Source: Pseudomonas sp. Irchel s3h17 (GTDB lineage: Bacteria > Pseudomonadota > Gammaproteobacteria > Pseudomonadales > Pseudomonadaceae). From it: a DNA stretch of 64,000 bases. The stretch spans positions 224,257-288,256 of the forward strand of contig NZ_FYDL01000010.1 of the NCBI RefSeq assembly GCF_900187505.1. The letters are read 5' to 3'. Below the pieces are notes generated by a model that was given only the letters and a program-made list of their open reading frames with translations, was not told the DNA's origin and did not search any database. Below, one piece after another: positions 52,184 through 61,186 of this stretch. The translations under genes and the position numbers were made by a program. The first letter of the stretch is position 1, and each line of letters begins with the position of its first letter.

Positions 52184-53740
52184 TTACAGGCCCGGCAAGC
52201 GCTGGCGGATTTGTGCCACTACCGTGTCGAGGGTGCCGCTTTCGTTGGTCTGTACCCGTTTGCTGCAGAGGATTTCTGCGGGGGTCAGGGCCTCACGATT
52301 GGCCTGCTGCGCGGCGATGACCGCCAGGTTGGCGTCGGACGGGTCGTTCTTGTCTGCCTGACGCTGGGCCAGCCAGCTCTCGATCACCGCTTGAGGGGCG
52401 TTGCAATCGAGGATCAGGAACGGGGCGCCGGTGGCCTCGGCAATCTTCGCCGCGCCGTCGCGTTGTTCACGCTTGAGGTACGTTGCGTCGAGCACGACCG
52501 GGAAGCCGGCACGCAGGATCACACCGGCAATCTCGTGCAGGCGGGCGTAGGTCGCCGCACTGGCATCACTGCTGTAGATACCGGCTTGCGGATCGTTAGG
52601 CACCTGCTGTTCGCCGAACAGGCGCTTGCGCTCGACATCGGAACGCAGACGGATAGCGCCCAGGGCTTCGACCAGGCGCATGGCGACGCGGCTTTTGCCG
52701 ACGGCGGAAACACCATGGGTGATGGCCAGGAAGCGTGACGGGATGGTGCTGTAGCTTTCCGCCAGGTTGGCGTAGTTGCGGTACTGGCGCAGGGTAGTGG
52801 CGCGCTGCACCGGAGTGGCGTCGGCGGGCATGCTGAACAGGCTGACCTTGGCGCGAACCAATGCACGGTAGGCCTTGTAGAAGTTCAGCAGTTCAAGACC
52901 CTGGTAGTCGCCGGTCAGTTCCAGGTACTGGCTCATGAAGCGCCGCGCCAGGCTTTTCAGGCCGCGGTCTTCCAGGTCCATCGCGAGAAACCCGGTGTCG
53001 GCATAAACGTCGGTGAAGCGGAAGGGTTCGTTGAATTCGATGCAGTCGAAAATTACCACGTTGCCATCGATCACGGTGGCGTTGCCCAGGTGGATGTCAC
53101 CGTGGCATTCGCGGATGAAGCCTTCGGCCTTGCGCTGGGCAAACAGCGGCTTGAGGCGTTCGAAACTGCTCTCGGCCCAGGCTTGCAAGGCCTCGAGTTG
53201 CAACAGGTCGGCCTTGTCGCTGAGGAATGGGCGGATCTGTTCGAAGTTCTGGCGCACGGGGGCCATGACGCTGTCCGGGGTGCCGGCTTCATGGTCGGCC
53301 GACACGCGCGGTGCATTGAGGTGGAACCGGGCAATCTGGCTGGCCATCTGGTCGATGTGCGCAGGGGTCAGTTCGCCGTTGGCCTGCAGGGTGCTGAGCA
53401 GCTGGCTCTGCGGGAACTGGCGCATCTTCAGGGCGTAATCGAGCACCGGCCCGGTGCCGCCCAGTTGCGGTGCCTCGATGCTCCCGGTGATCGGCAGCAC
53501 TTCCAGGTACAGGTCGCTGGTCAAGCGCTGGTTCAGGCGCAGTTCTTCGCCGCAGAAGTGCTCGCGTGCATCCAGCGCGGTGAAGTCGAGGAAGCCGAAA
53601 TTGACTGGCTTCTTCACTTTATAGGCATAGGGGCCGGTGAGCAGCACCCAGGAGATGTGCGTCTCGATGACCTGGAATCCATCCACAGGATGCGGATAAA
53701 GGGCCGGGTTTTGCAGGGCTGCGATCAGGGATTGGCTCAC
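52184..53740 (-). CDS. Aminoglycoside phosphotransferase-like kinase fused to a P-loop ATPase
   Basis: A 518-residue two-domain protein. The N-terminal half resembles APH-type kinases: VLLTGPYAYKVKKPVNFGFL (nucleotide lysine), ECHGDIHLGNATV (catalytic HGD-x-H-x-x-N) and FDCIEFNEPFRFTDVYADTG. The C-terminal half is an AAA/zeta-toxin-like nucleoside kinase with Walker A THGVSAVGKSRVAM and VVLDATYLKREQRDGA. Families with this fusion are widespread and unrelated to antibiotic resistance as far as I know. Substrate unknown. Divergent from mrcB. Confidence 0.88.
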   Translation of the reverse strand: MSQSLIAALQNPALYPHPVDGFQVIETHISWVLLTGPYAYKVKKPVNFGFLDFTALDAREHFCGEELRLNQRLTSDLYLEVLPITGSIEAPQLGGTGPVLDYALKMRQFPQSQLLSTLQANGELTPAHIDQMASQIARFHLNAPRVSADHEAGTPDSVMAPVRQNFEQIRPFLSDKADLLQLEALQAWAESSFERLKPLFAQRKAEGFIRECHGDIHLGNATVIDGNVVIFDCIEFNEPFRFTDVYADTGFLAMDLEDRGLKSLARRFMSQYLELTGDYQGLELLNFYKAYRALVRAKVSLFSMPADATPVQRATTLRQYRNYANLAESYSTIPSRFLAITHGVSAVGKSRVAMRLVEALGAIRLRSDVERKRLFGEQQVPNDPQAGIYSSDASAATYARLHEIAGVILRAGFPVVLDATYLKREQRDGAAKIAEATGAPFLILDCNAPQAVIESWLAQRQADKNDPSDANLAVIAAQQANREALTPAEILCSKRVQTNESGTLDTVVAQIRQRLPGL

Positions 53741-53857
53741 GGGCGATCCTTCAGAGTCTGGGGGAATTCAAGGCCGCCATTATGGCCGCAAGCGGGGCCA
53801 ACGCAAACCTCGCGGGGCTCATGTTGATCAGGAACAAAGTGCGTATAATCCGCCGCC

Positions 53858-56179
53858 ATGACTCGTACCCGATCCCCCCGTACTGCTAAAAAACGTCCCT
53901 CCAATGGCCCGCGCCCTTGGCTGGCCTGGGCTTTGAAGCTCAGCCTGGTCGGCCTCGTGGTGCTCGCAGGGTTCGCCGTTTATCTCGATGCCGTGGTTCA
54001 GGAGAAGTTCTCCGGCAAGCGCTGGACCATTCCGGCCAAGGTTTACGCGCGCCCGCTCGAGCTGTTCGTCGGACAGAAGCTCAGCAAGGAAGATTTCCTC
54101 ACTGAGCTCGATGCCCTTGGCTATCGTCGCGAGAGCGTGGCCAATGGTCCCGGTGCGGCAGCGGTCAGCGGCAACACCGTCGATTTGAATACCCGTGGCT
54201 TCCAGTTCTATGAAGGCATGGAACAGGCCCAGCCGGTGCGTGTGCGCTTCTCGGGTGACTATGTCGCCGAGCTGTCGGCGACCAACGGCGCCAAACTGTC
54301 GGTGGTGCGCCTGGAGCCGCTGCTGATCGGTGGCCTGTACCCGAAAAATCTCGAAGACCGCATCCTGATCAAGATCGATCAGGTGCCGCCGTACCTGCTC
54401 GAGACCCTGGTGGCGGTAGAGGATCGCGATTTCTATAGCCACTTCGGTGTGTCGCCCAAGTCGATCATGCGGGCGGTCTGGGTCAACACCTCGGCGGGGC
54501 AGATGCGTCAGGGTGGCAGTACCTTGACCCAGCAACTGGTCAAGAACTTCTACCTGACCAACGAGCGCAGCCTGAGTCGCAAGCTGACTGAAGCCATGAT
54601 GGCGTTGCTGCTCGAGTTGCACTACGACAAGCCTGAAATTCTCGAGGCCTACCTCAATGAAGTGTTCGTCGGCCAGGATGGCCAGCGCGCGGTGCACGGC
54701 TTCGGCCTGGCCAGCCAGTTCTTCTTCAGCCAGCCGCTGGCCGAACTGAAGCTGCATCAGGTGGCGTTGCTGGTGGGCATGGTCAAGGGGCCGTCCTACT
54801 ACAATCCGCGTCGTTATCCTGAGCGCGCGCTGGAGCGCCGCAACCTGGTGCTCGACCTACTGGAGCAGCAGGGTGTGGCCACGGCCGAGCAGGTCGCGGC
54901 GGCGAAGAAAATGCCGCTGGGCGTGACCAAGCGCGGCAGTCTGGCGGACAGCTCCTTCCCCGGCTTCCTCGACCTGGTCAAGCGCCAGTTGCGCGAAGAC
55001 TATCGCGACGAAGACTTGACCGAAGAAGGGCTGCGGATTTTCACCAGTTTCGATCCGATCCTGCAGATGAAAGCCGAAGCCTCGGTCAGCGATACCTTCA
55101 AGCGCCTTGCCGGTCGCAAGGGCTCGGATGAAGTCGAAGCCGCGATGGTGGTGACCAACCCGGAAACCGGTGAAGTCCAGGCCATGATCGGCAGTCGCCA
55201 GGCCGGTTTCGCCGGTTTCAACCGGGCGCTGGACGCGGTGCGGCCGATCGGCTCGCTGATCAAGCCGGCGGTCTACCTGACCGCGCTGGAGAAGCCGAGT
55301 CAGTACACCTTGACCAGTTGGCTGTCCGACGAGGCCTTTTCGGTGAAGGGCGCCGATGGCCAGGTCTGGAAACCGCAGAATTATGATCGTCGCTCCCACG
55401 GTACGGTGTTCCTGTACCAGGGGCTGGCCCATTCCTACAACCTGTCGACGGCGCGCCTGGGGCTTGAAGTTGGCGTGCCGAACGTCCTGAAGACCCTCGG
55501 GCGCCTGGGTGTGACCCGTGAGTTCCCGGCGTTCCCGTCGATGCTGCTGGGGGCCGGCGGCCTGAGTCCGATCGAAGTGGCCACCATGTATCAGACGCTG
55601 GCCAACGGTGGTTTCAATACCCCGATGCGCGGGATTCGCAGCGTGCTGACCGCTGAAGGCGAACCCCTCAAGCGTTACCCGTTCCAGATTCAGCAACGCT
55701 TCGATCCGGCGTCCATCTACCTGATCCAGAGCGCCATGCAGCGGGTGATGCGCGAAGGTACCGGTAGCTCGGTCTACAACGTGCTGCCCAAGACATTGAC
55801 CCTGGCGGGCAAGACCGGCACCAGTAACGATTCGCGAGACAGTTGGTTCGCAGGTTTCAGCCAGGATCTGCTGGCGGTGGTCTGGCTGGGGCGTGATGAC
55901 AACGGCAAGACGCCGTTCACCGGCGCCACAGGCGCGCTGCAGGTCTGGACCAGTTTCATGCGCAAGGCCGACCCGCTGCCGCTGGATATGCCGCAACCGG
56001 ACAACATCGTTCAGGCCTGGGTCGACTCGCGTACCGGGCAGGGCTCGGACGCCAGCTGTCCCGGCGCCGTCCAGATGCCGTATATTCGTGGCAGTGAACC
56101 ACCTCCCGGCGCCACCTGTGGTGGCGTAGACCCCGCGGTTGATTCGGTGATGGATTGGGTCAAGGGATGGATGAATTAA
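53858..56179 (+). CDS. mrcB: Penicillin-binding protein 1B (bifunctional class A PBP)
   Basis: Polymerises and cross-links peptidoglycan. The 773-residue protein has a basic cytoplasmic tail, one membrane segment (LSLVGLVVLAGFAVYL), a UB2H region (about 60-150), a GT51 glycosyltransferase domain (VEDRDFYSHFGVSP, GGSTLTQQLVKNFYL) and a transpeptidase domain with SLIK (active Ser in RPIGSLIKP), SYN in AHSYNLSTA and KTG in GKTGTSND. The next gene encodes a lipoprotein resembling its activator LpoP. Confidence 0.97.
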   Translation: MTRTRSPRTAKKRPSNGPRPWLAWALKLSLVGLVVLAGFAVYLDAVVQEKFSGKRWTIPAKVYARPLELFVGQKLSKEDFLTELDALGYRRESVANGPGAAAVSGNTVDLNTRGFQFYEGMEQAQPVRVRFSGDYVAELSATNGAKLSVVRLEPLLIGGLYPKNLEDRILIKIDQVPPYLLETLVAVEDRDFYSHFGVSPKSIMRAVWVNTSAGQMRQGGSTLTQQLVKNFYLTNERSLSRKLTEAMMALLLELHYDKPEILEAYLNEVFVGQDGQRAVHGFGLASQFFFSQPLAELKLHQVALLVGMVKGPSYYNPRRYPERALERRNLVLDLLEQQGVATAEQVAAAKKMPLGVTKRGSLADSSFPGFLDLVKRQLREDYRDEDLTEEGLRIFTSFDPILQMKAEASVSDTFKRLAGRKGSDEVEAAMVVTNPETGEVQAMIGSRQAGFAGFNRALDAVRPIGSLIKPAVYLTALEKPSQYTLTSWLSDEAFSVKGADGQVWKPQNYDRRSHGTVFLYQGLAHSYNLSTARLGLEVGVPNVLKTLGRLGVTREFPAFPSMLLGAGGLSPIEVATMYQTLANGGFNTPMRGIRSVLTAEGEPLKRYPFQIQQRFDPASIYLIQSAMQRVMREGTGSSVYNVLPKTLTLAGKTGTSNDSRDSWFAGFSQDLLAVVWLGRDDNGKTPFTGATGALQVWTSFMRKADPLPLDMPQPDNIVQAWVDSRTGQGSDASCPGAVQMPYIRGSEPPPGATCGGVDPAVDSVMDWVKGWMN

Positions 56180-56195
56180 GCAAAGAGGGATTCAA

Positions 56196-56942
56196 GTGAA
56201 CAAGTGGTTTATTCCAGCGGTGACGGTGACCGCTCTGGCTTTGCTCAGCGGTTGCTCTTCGGTGCAGCGTGGCTCGATTCCGGTGGTCGATTCGGGTACT
56301 AACGTTTCCAGCAGTGAGCGTATGTCGGCCAATGGCGGCTTTCGTAAAAGCACCGTGACACGTCCAGCGCAAGCGCAGACCCAGGCCATTCCCCAGGGCG
56401 ATACCAGCGTGGTGGTGATGGTGCCGGGTGGCGGCGCAACGACATCGACGCCGATCAGTACTCAACCGATCACGCCTGGTCCGGTCAGCTCGGGTCCGAT
56501 TACCCCGGGACCGGTCGACAGCGGGCCGATCAACCAGGGCAGCTACAGCATGCCGTCTTCGCCAAGCGGGATTCCTTCGGCGAGTAACAGCGTCGGAGGC
56601 TTGTCTGCCGATGAGCAACTGGACGGCCCGGTGCTGGCCTTGCTGACCACTGCCCAGCAGCAGCAGGCCAGCGGTGACCTCAATGGTGCCTCTTCCAGCC
56701 TTGAGCGTGCCCAGCGGGTTGCCCCGCGCGAGCCGCAGGTGCTTTATCGCCTGGCGCAGGTGCGTATGGCCCAGGGCGATGCCGCGCAGGCCGAGCAGTT
56801 TGCCCGTCGTGGCCTCACCCTTGCCAATGGTCGTCCTGACCTGCAAGCCAGCCTGTGGGCGTTGATTGCTGATGCCCGCGAGAAGCAGGGTGATGCCGCC
56901 GGTGCTGCTCAGGCTCGCCAGAAAGCCAGGGTTGCGCTCTGA
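56196..56942 (+). CDS. lpoP: TPR lipoprotein, likely PBP1B activator LpoP
   Basis: A 248-residue outer membrane lipoprotein precursor (lipobox LLSGC, Cys20), a disordered linker with tandem PITPGPVSSGPITPGPVDSG units, and a C-terminal TPR domain (about 145-245: QQQQASGDLNGASSSLERAQ). In P. aeruginosa the PBP1b activator LpoP is a TPR lipoprotein encoded beside ponB/mrcB; this gene starts 16 bases after mrcB. The assignment rests on that position and architecture. It overlaps the next gene by one base. Confidence 0.8.
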   Translation: MNKWFIPAVTVTALALLSGCSSVQRGSIPVVDSGTNVSSSERMSANGGFRKSTVTRPAQAQTQAIPQGDTSVVVMVPGGGATTSTPISTQPITPGPVSSGPITPGPVDSGPINQGSYSMPSSPSGIPSASNSVGGLSADEQLDGPVLALLTTAQQQQASGDLNGASSSLERAQRVAPREPQVLYRLAQVRMAQGDAAQAEQFARRGLTLANGRPDLQASLWALIADAREKQGDAAGAAQARQKARVAL

Positions 56943-57277
56943 TGGATGTCCGGTTTCTGCAAATCGCCGAGCAGCTGTTGCTGATCGAGCGTGAGTTGCG
57001 GCTTCAAGGCTGGTGGGACGATGTCCCGCCTTCCGCCGCCGCGCTGTCCAGCGTCGAGCCTTTCTCGGTCGATACCCTGGAGTTTGAGCAGTGGCTGCAA
57101 TGGATCTTCCTGCCACGCATGAAGGCGATCCTGGAACAGGATCTGCCATTGCCCAATGCCTCGGGTATTCAGGAAATGGCCGAGATGGTCTTCGGCGCTC
57201 GCAGTCTCCAGGGCAAGGACCGGCAGTTGCAGGTTCTGCTCAAGGAATTCGACCAGCTCATCAGCGCCTCTCACTGA
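56942..57277 (+). CDS. YqcC family protein
   Basis: A 111-residue helical protein with the YqcC signature (LLLIERELRLQGWWDD, EPFSVDTLEFEQWLQWIFLP, PRMKAILEQDLPLP). Its ATG overlaps the lpoP stop (TGATG), making a three-gene operon mrcB-lpoP-yqcC. A possible terminator, ACTGCCGGCGCCCGCTGGCA followed by GTTCCTT, begins 10 bases after the stop. In E. coli yqcC neighbours a tRNA pseudouridine synthase gene; function unknown. Confidence 0.88.
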   Translation: MDVRFLQIAEQLLLIERELRLQGWWDDVPPSAAALSSVEPFSVDTLEFEQWLQWIFLPRMKAILEQDLPLPNASGIQEMAEMVFGARSLQGKDRQLQVLLKEFDQLISASH

Positions 57278-57760
57278 TGCGAACACTGCCGGCGCCCGCT
57301 GGCAGTTCCTTCATATTCCTCAAGAAAATCCACTCTGCGAGCGTGCGCCAGTGCGTTCGCATGCCATTTCCTTGCCAAAAATGCGCAATTGAAGTTATCC
57401 GACCCGGGCTTTAGAGGTTTTTTCTTGCGTTCTCATGCGCTTAGTTCGAATTAAGCACATTGACGGCTTGACTTGCAGAGGGCGAAACAGAAGAATCCAA
57501 AGTCCGCTGTAGAGGGACTGCCAGAAGCAGACCCACTCAGCAGATCATGAGGCGCACACCCGCGCCGACTTGTTACACCCGCAACGCGTTACCTCGCGCT
57601 GGGTGGGAAAGCCCCGCAACACTTGGGACGATCCCAATACTTGCTCAGTCAGTGCTGACGTAGTCGGCGACCACCGTCGCTCATGCTCTGCTGGGAAGTA
57701 AACCTATTAAGACCCGTCCCCTTATGTGGGCGGTATTCTGGCGTTTTAGAGGTGAACAAC
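57278..57760 (+). promoter_or_regulatory. Long upstream region and leader of the ilv operon
   Basis: These 483 bases contain no independent gene I can support. A plausible sigma-70 promoter is TTGACT (57468-57473), 17 bases, AAGAAT (57491-57496), which would leave a leader of about 255 bases before ilvI. Within it an ATG at 57683 opens a Leu/Val-rich frame that runs in phase into ilvI with no stop (MLCWEVNLLRPVPLCG...). A leader of this length suggests attenuation or another RNA control, but I cannot draw a convincing terminator/antiterminator. Confidence 0.45.
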
Positions 57761-59485
57761 GTGGAGCTTTTATCTGGCGGTGAGATGCTCGTCCGCTTTT
57801 TGCGTGACGAAGGCGTCAAATATATCTACGGGTACCCAGGTGGTGCTCTCCTTCATGTATACGATGCCCTGTTCAAAGAACCGGAAGTGACTCACATCCT
57901 GGTTCGTCACGAACAGGCTGCGACCCATATGGCTGACGGCTATGCCCGTGCCACCGGTAAAGCCGGCGTGGTACTGGTTACCTCTGGCCCGGGCGCAACC
58001 AACGCCATCACCGGTATTGCCACGGCCTACATGGACTCCATTCCGATGGTGATCATTTCCGGCCAGGTGCCTAGCACCATGGTAGGCACCGATGCGTTCC
58101 AGGAAACCGACATGATCGGTATCTCCCGGCCGATCGTGAAGCACAGCTTCATGATCAAGCACGCGTCGGAAATCCCGGAAGTCATGAAGAAAGCGTTCTA
58201 CCTGGCGCAATCCGGTCGTCCGGGTCCTGTCGTTGTCGATATCCCGAAAGACATGACCAACCCGGCCGAGAAGTTCGAATACAGCTTCCCGAAAAAAGCC
58301 AAGCTGCGCTCCTACAGCCCGGCTGTTCGCGGTCACTCCGGGCAAATCCGCAAGGCGGCAGAAATGCTCCTGGCGGCCAAGCGTCCTGTGTTGTACGCAG
58401 GCGGCGGCGTGATTCTCGGTGGCGGCTCCGCGCCGTTGACCGAGCTTGCGCAAATGCTCAACCTGCCCGTGACCAATACCCTGATGGGCCTGGGTGCCTA
58501 CCCTGGCACCGACCGTCAGTTCATCGGCATGCTCGGCATGCACGGCAGCTACACCGCCAACCTGGCCATGCACCACGCCGACGTGATCCTGGCGGTCGGT
58601 GCGCGTTTCGATGACCGCGTGATCAACGGCCCGGCCAAGTTCTGCCCGAACGCCAAGATCATTCACATCGACATCGACCCGGCTTCGATCTCCAAGACCA
58701 TCAAGGCCGATGTGCCGATCGTTGGTCCGGTTGAAAGTGTCCTGACCGAAATGGTCGCGATCCTCAAGGAAATCGGCGAGACCCCGAACAAGGAGTCCGT
58801 TGCCAGTTGGTGGAAGCAAGTCGATGAGTGGCGTGGCGACCGCGGCCTGTTCCCTTACGACAAGGGCGATGGCAGCGTCATCAAGCCGCAGACCGTGATC
58901 GAGACCCTGTGCGAAGTGACCAAGGGCGATGCCTTTGTGACCTCCGACGTGGGCCAGCACCAGATGTTCGCCGCGCAGTACTACAAGTTCAACAAGCCTA
59001 ACCGCTGGATCAACTCCGGTGGCCTGGGCACCATGGGCTTCGGTTTTCCGGCGGCCATGGGCATCCAGTTGAGCTTCCCGGATGCAGACGTTGCCTGTGT
59101 AACGGGCGAAGGCAGTATCCAGATGAACATCCAGGAACTGTCGACCTGCCTGCAATACGGTTTGCCGGTGAAGATCGTCATCCTGAACAACGGTGTTCTG
59201 GGCATGGTTCGCCAGTGGCAGGACATGAGTTACGGCAGCCGTCATTCGCACTCGTACATGGAGTCGCTGCCTGACTTCGTCAAGCTGGCCGAGGCTTATG
59301 GGCATGTTGGAGTGCGCATCACCGATTCGAAAGATTTGAAGTCGAAGATGGAGGAAGCGTTCGCCATGAAGGATCGCCTGGTGGTACTCGACATTTCGGT
59401 CGATACCAGCGAGCACGTCTACCCGATGCAGATCAAAGACGGCTCCATGCGCGATATGTGGCTGAGCAAGACGGAGCGTACTTAA
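57761..59485 (+). CDS. ilvI: Acetolactate synthase, large catalytic subunit
   Basis: ThDP- and FAD-dependent first step of valine/leucine and isoleucine synthesis. The 574-residue protein has IYGYPGGALLHVYDAL, the ThDP-activating glutamate in VRHEQAATHMADGYARATGK, and the ThDP/Mg motif GEGSIQMNIQELST ... NNGVLGMVRQWQ. I choose the GTG of VELLSGGEML with AGAGGTGAAC upstream, giving the family N-terminus; an in-phase ATG 26 codons earlier would add a stretch not seen in the family. ilvH follows after two bases. Confidence 0.96.
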   Translation: MELLSGGEMLVRFLRDEGVKYIYGYPGGALLHVYDALFKEPEVTHILVRHEQAATHMADGYARATGKAGVVLVTSGPGATNAITGIATAYMDSIPMVIISGQVPSTMVGTDAFQETDMIGISRPIVKHSFMIKHASEIPEVMKKAFYLAQSGRPGPVVVDIPKDMTNPAEKFEYSFPKKAKLRSYSPAVRGHSGQIRKAAEMLLAAKRPVLYAGGGVILGGGSAPLTELAQMLNLPVTNTLMGLGAYPGTDRQFIGMLGMHGSYTANLAMHHADVILAVGARFDDRVINGPAKFCPNAKIIHIDIDPASISKTIKADVPIVGPVESVLTEMVAILKEIGETPNKESVASWWKQVDEWRGDRGLFPYDKGDGSVIKPQTVIETLCEVTKGDAFVTSDVGQHQMFAAQYYKFNKPNRWINSGGLGTMGFGFPAAMGIQLSFPDADVACVTGEGSIQMNIQELSTCLQYGLPVKIVILNNGVLGMVRQWQDMSYGSRHSHSYMESLPDFVKLAEAYGHVGVRITDSKDLKSKMEEAFAMKDRLVVLDISVDTSEHVYPMQIKDGSMRDMWLSKTERT

Positions 59486-59487
59486 TC

Positions 59488-59979
59488 ATGCGGCACATTA
59501 TTTCCTTGCTTCTGGAAAACGAACCCGGTGCTTTGTCTCGCGTAGTCGGCCTGTTCTCGCAGCGCAACTACAACATCGAAAGCCTGACCGTGGCCCCAAC
59601 CGAAGACCCGACCTTGTCGCGCCTGACGCTGACCACTGTGGGCCACGATGAAGTCATCGAGCAGATCACCAAGAACCTGAACAAGCTGATCGAAGTGGTC
59701 AAGCTGGTCGACCTGTCGGAAAGCGCGCACATCGAGCGTGAGCTGATGCTGGTCAAGGTCAAGGCCACCGGTGCCCAGCGCGCCGAGATCAAACGCACCA
59801 CCGATATTTACCGTGGACAGATCGTCGATGTCAGCGCCAGCGTGTATACCGTTCAACTGACCGGTACCAGCGACAAGCTCGACAGCTTCATTCAGTCCAT
59901 TGGCACCGCTTCGATTCTGGAGACCGTCCGCAGTGGCGTCACCGGTATTGCCCGCGGCGACAAAGTACTCAGCATCTAA
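59488..59979 (+). CDS. ilvH: Acetolactate synthase, small regulatory subunit
   Basis: Confers valine feedback inhibition. The 163-residue protein has an N-terminal ACT domain (HIISLLLENEPGALSRVVGL, FSQRNYNIESLTVAPTED) and the C-terminal ALS-SSU domain. It starts two bases after the ilvI stop. Confidence 0.97.
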   Translation: MRHIISLLLENEPGALSRVVGLFSQRNYNIESLTVAPTEDPTLSRLTLTTVGHDEVIEQITKNLNKLIEVVKLVDLSESAHIERELMLVKVKATGAQRAEIKRTTDIYRGQIVDVSASVYTVQLTGTSDKLDSFIQSIGTASILETVRSGVTGIARGDKVLSI

Positions 59980-60024
59980 ACCAAATTAGCGAATGGCCTG
60001 AACGGCCTGATATAGGGGAATTTC

Positions 60025-61041
60025 ATGAAAGTTTATTACGAAAAAGACTGCGACCTGTCGATCATCCAGGGCAAGAAAGTTGCCATCATCGGTTACGGCT
60101 CCCAAGGTCACGCTCAAGCGTGCAACCTGAAAGATTCCGGCGTTGACGTTACCGTTGGCCTGCGTAAAGGTTCGGCTACCGTTGCCAAGGCTGAAGCTCA
60201 CGGCCTGAAAGTGACTGACGTGGCTTCCGCTGTTGCAGCTGCCGACCTGGTCATGATCCTGACCCCGGACGAGTTCCAATCTGCCCTGTACAAGAACGAA
60301 ATCGAGCCGAACATCAAGAAAGGCGCCACCCTGGCCTTCTCCCACGGCTTCGCGATCCACTACAACCAGGTTGTGCCACGCGCTGACCTCGACGTGATCA
60401 TGATCGCGCCGAAGGCTCCGGGCCATACCGTGCGTTCCGAATTCGTGAAGGGCGGTGGTATTCCTGACCTGATCGCGATCTACCAGGACGCCTCGGGCAA
60501 CGCCAAGAACGTTGCACTGTCCTACGCGGCAGGCGTGGGTGGCGGTCGTACCGGCATCATCGAAACCACCTTCAAGGACGAGACTGAAACCGACCTGTTC
60601 GGCGAACAAGCCGTTCTGTGCGGCGGTACCGTCGAGCTGGTCAAGGCCGGTTTCGAAACCCTGGTTGAAGCGGGCTACGCGCCAGAAATGGCCTACTTCG
60701 AATGCCTGCACGAACTGAAGCTGATCGTTGACCTCATGTACGAAGGCGGTATCGCCAACATGAACTACTCGATCTCCAACAACGCCGAGTACGGCGAGTA
60801 CGTGACCGGCCCTGAAGTCATCAACGCCGAATCCCGTCAGGCCATGCGCAACGCCCTGAAACGCATTCAGGACGGCGAGTACGCCAAGATGTTCATCAGC
60901 GAAGGTGCAACCGGCTACCCTTCGATGACCGCCAAGCGTCGTAACAACGCTGCACACGGCATCGAGATCATCGGCGAGCAACTGCGTTCGATGATGCCGT
61001 GGATCGGCGCCAACAAGATCGTCGACAAAGCTAAAAACTAA
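60025..61041 (+). CDS. ilvC: Ketol-acid reductoisomerase (class I)
   Basis: Second common step of branched-chain synthesis (acetolactate to dihydroxyisovalerate, NADPH and Mg2+). The 338-residue protein has the Rossmann motif IIGYGSQGHAQACNLKDSG, the short-form KARI_C domain with Mg ligands DLFGEQAVLCGGTVEL, and SISNNAEYGEY. Third gene of ilvI-ilvH-ilvC, ended by a terminator. Confidence 0.98.
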   Translation: MKVYYEKDCDLSIIQGKKVAIIGYGSQGHAQACNLKDSGVDVTVGLRKGSATVAKAEAHGLKVTDVASAVAAADLVMILTPDEFQSALYKNEIEPNIKKGATLAFSHGFAIHYNQVVPRADLDVIMIAPKAPGHTVRSEFVKGGGIPDLIAIYQDASGNAKNVALSYAAGVGGGRTGIIETTFKDETETDLFGEQAVLCGGTVELVKAGFETLVEAGYAPEMAYFECLHELKLIVDLMYEGGIANMNYSISNNAEYGEYVTGPEVINAESRQAMRNALKRIQDGEYAKMFISEGATGYPSMTAKRRNNAAHGIEIIGEQLRSMMPWIGANKIVDKAKN

Positions 61042-61060
61042 GTCACGAATGAGTACGAAA

Positions 61061-61084
61061 AACGCGGCTTAGGCCGCGTTTTTT
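61061..61084 (+). terminator. Terminator of the ilvIHC operon
   Basis: Stem AACGCGGCT / AGGCCGCGTT followed by a T-run, 20 bases after ilvC. Confidence 0.92.
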
Positions 61085-61186
61085 CGTTTGGGTGGCTGGT
61101 TCTGGTATAAAGCTGCATCGTTTGCGATACGAACCGTTGTCGCAGGCACCTGTCGAAACTTTCCACACCGTTGCAAGGTAATGTCC

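Noticed and set aside
52184..53740. An aminoglycoside resistance gene.
   Set aside because: The kinase half has APH-like motifs, but the fusion with a P-loop ATPase and chromosomal core setting are those of a housekeeping family.
57683..57760. Taking ATG 57683 as the ilvI start.
   Set aside because: It adds 26 residues absent from the family, whereas GTG 57761 has a good ribosome site and the exact family N-terminus. Kept as a finding about the leader only.
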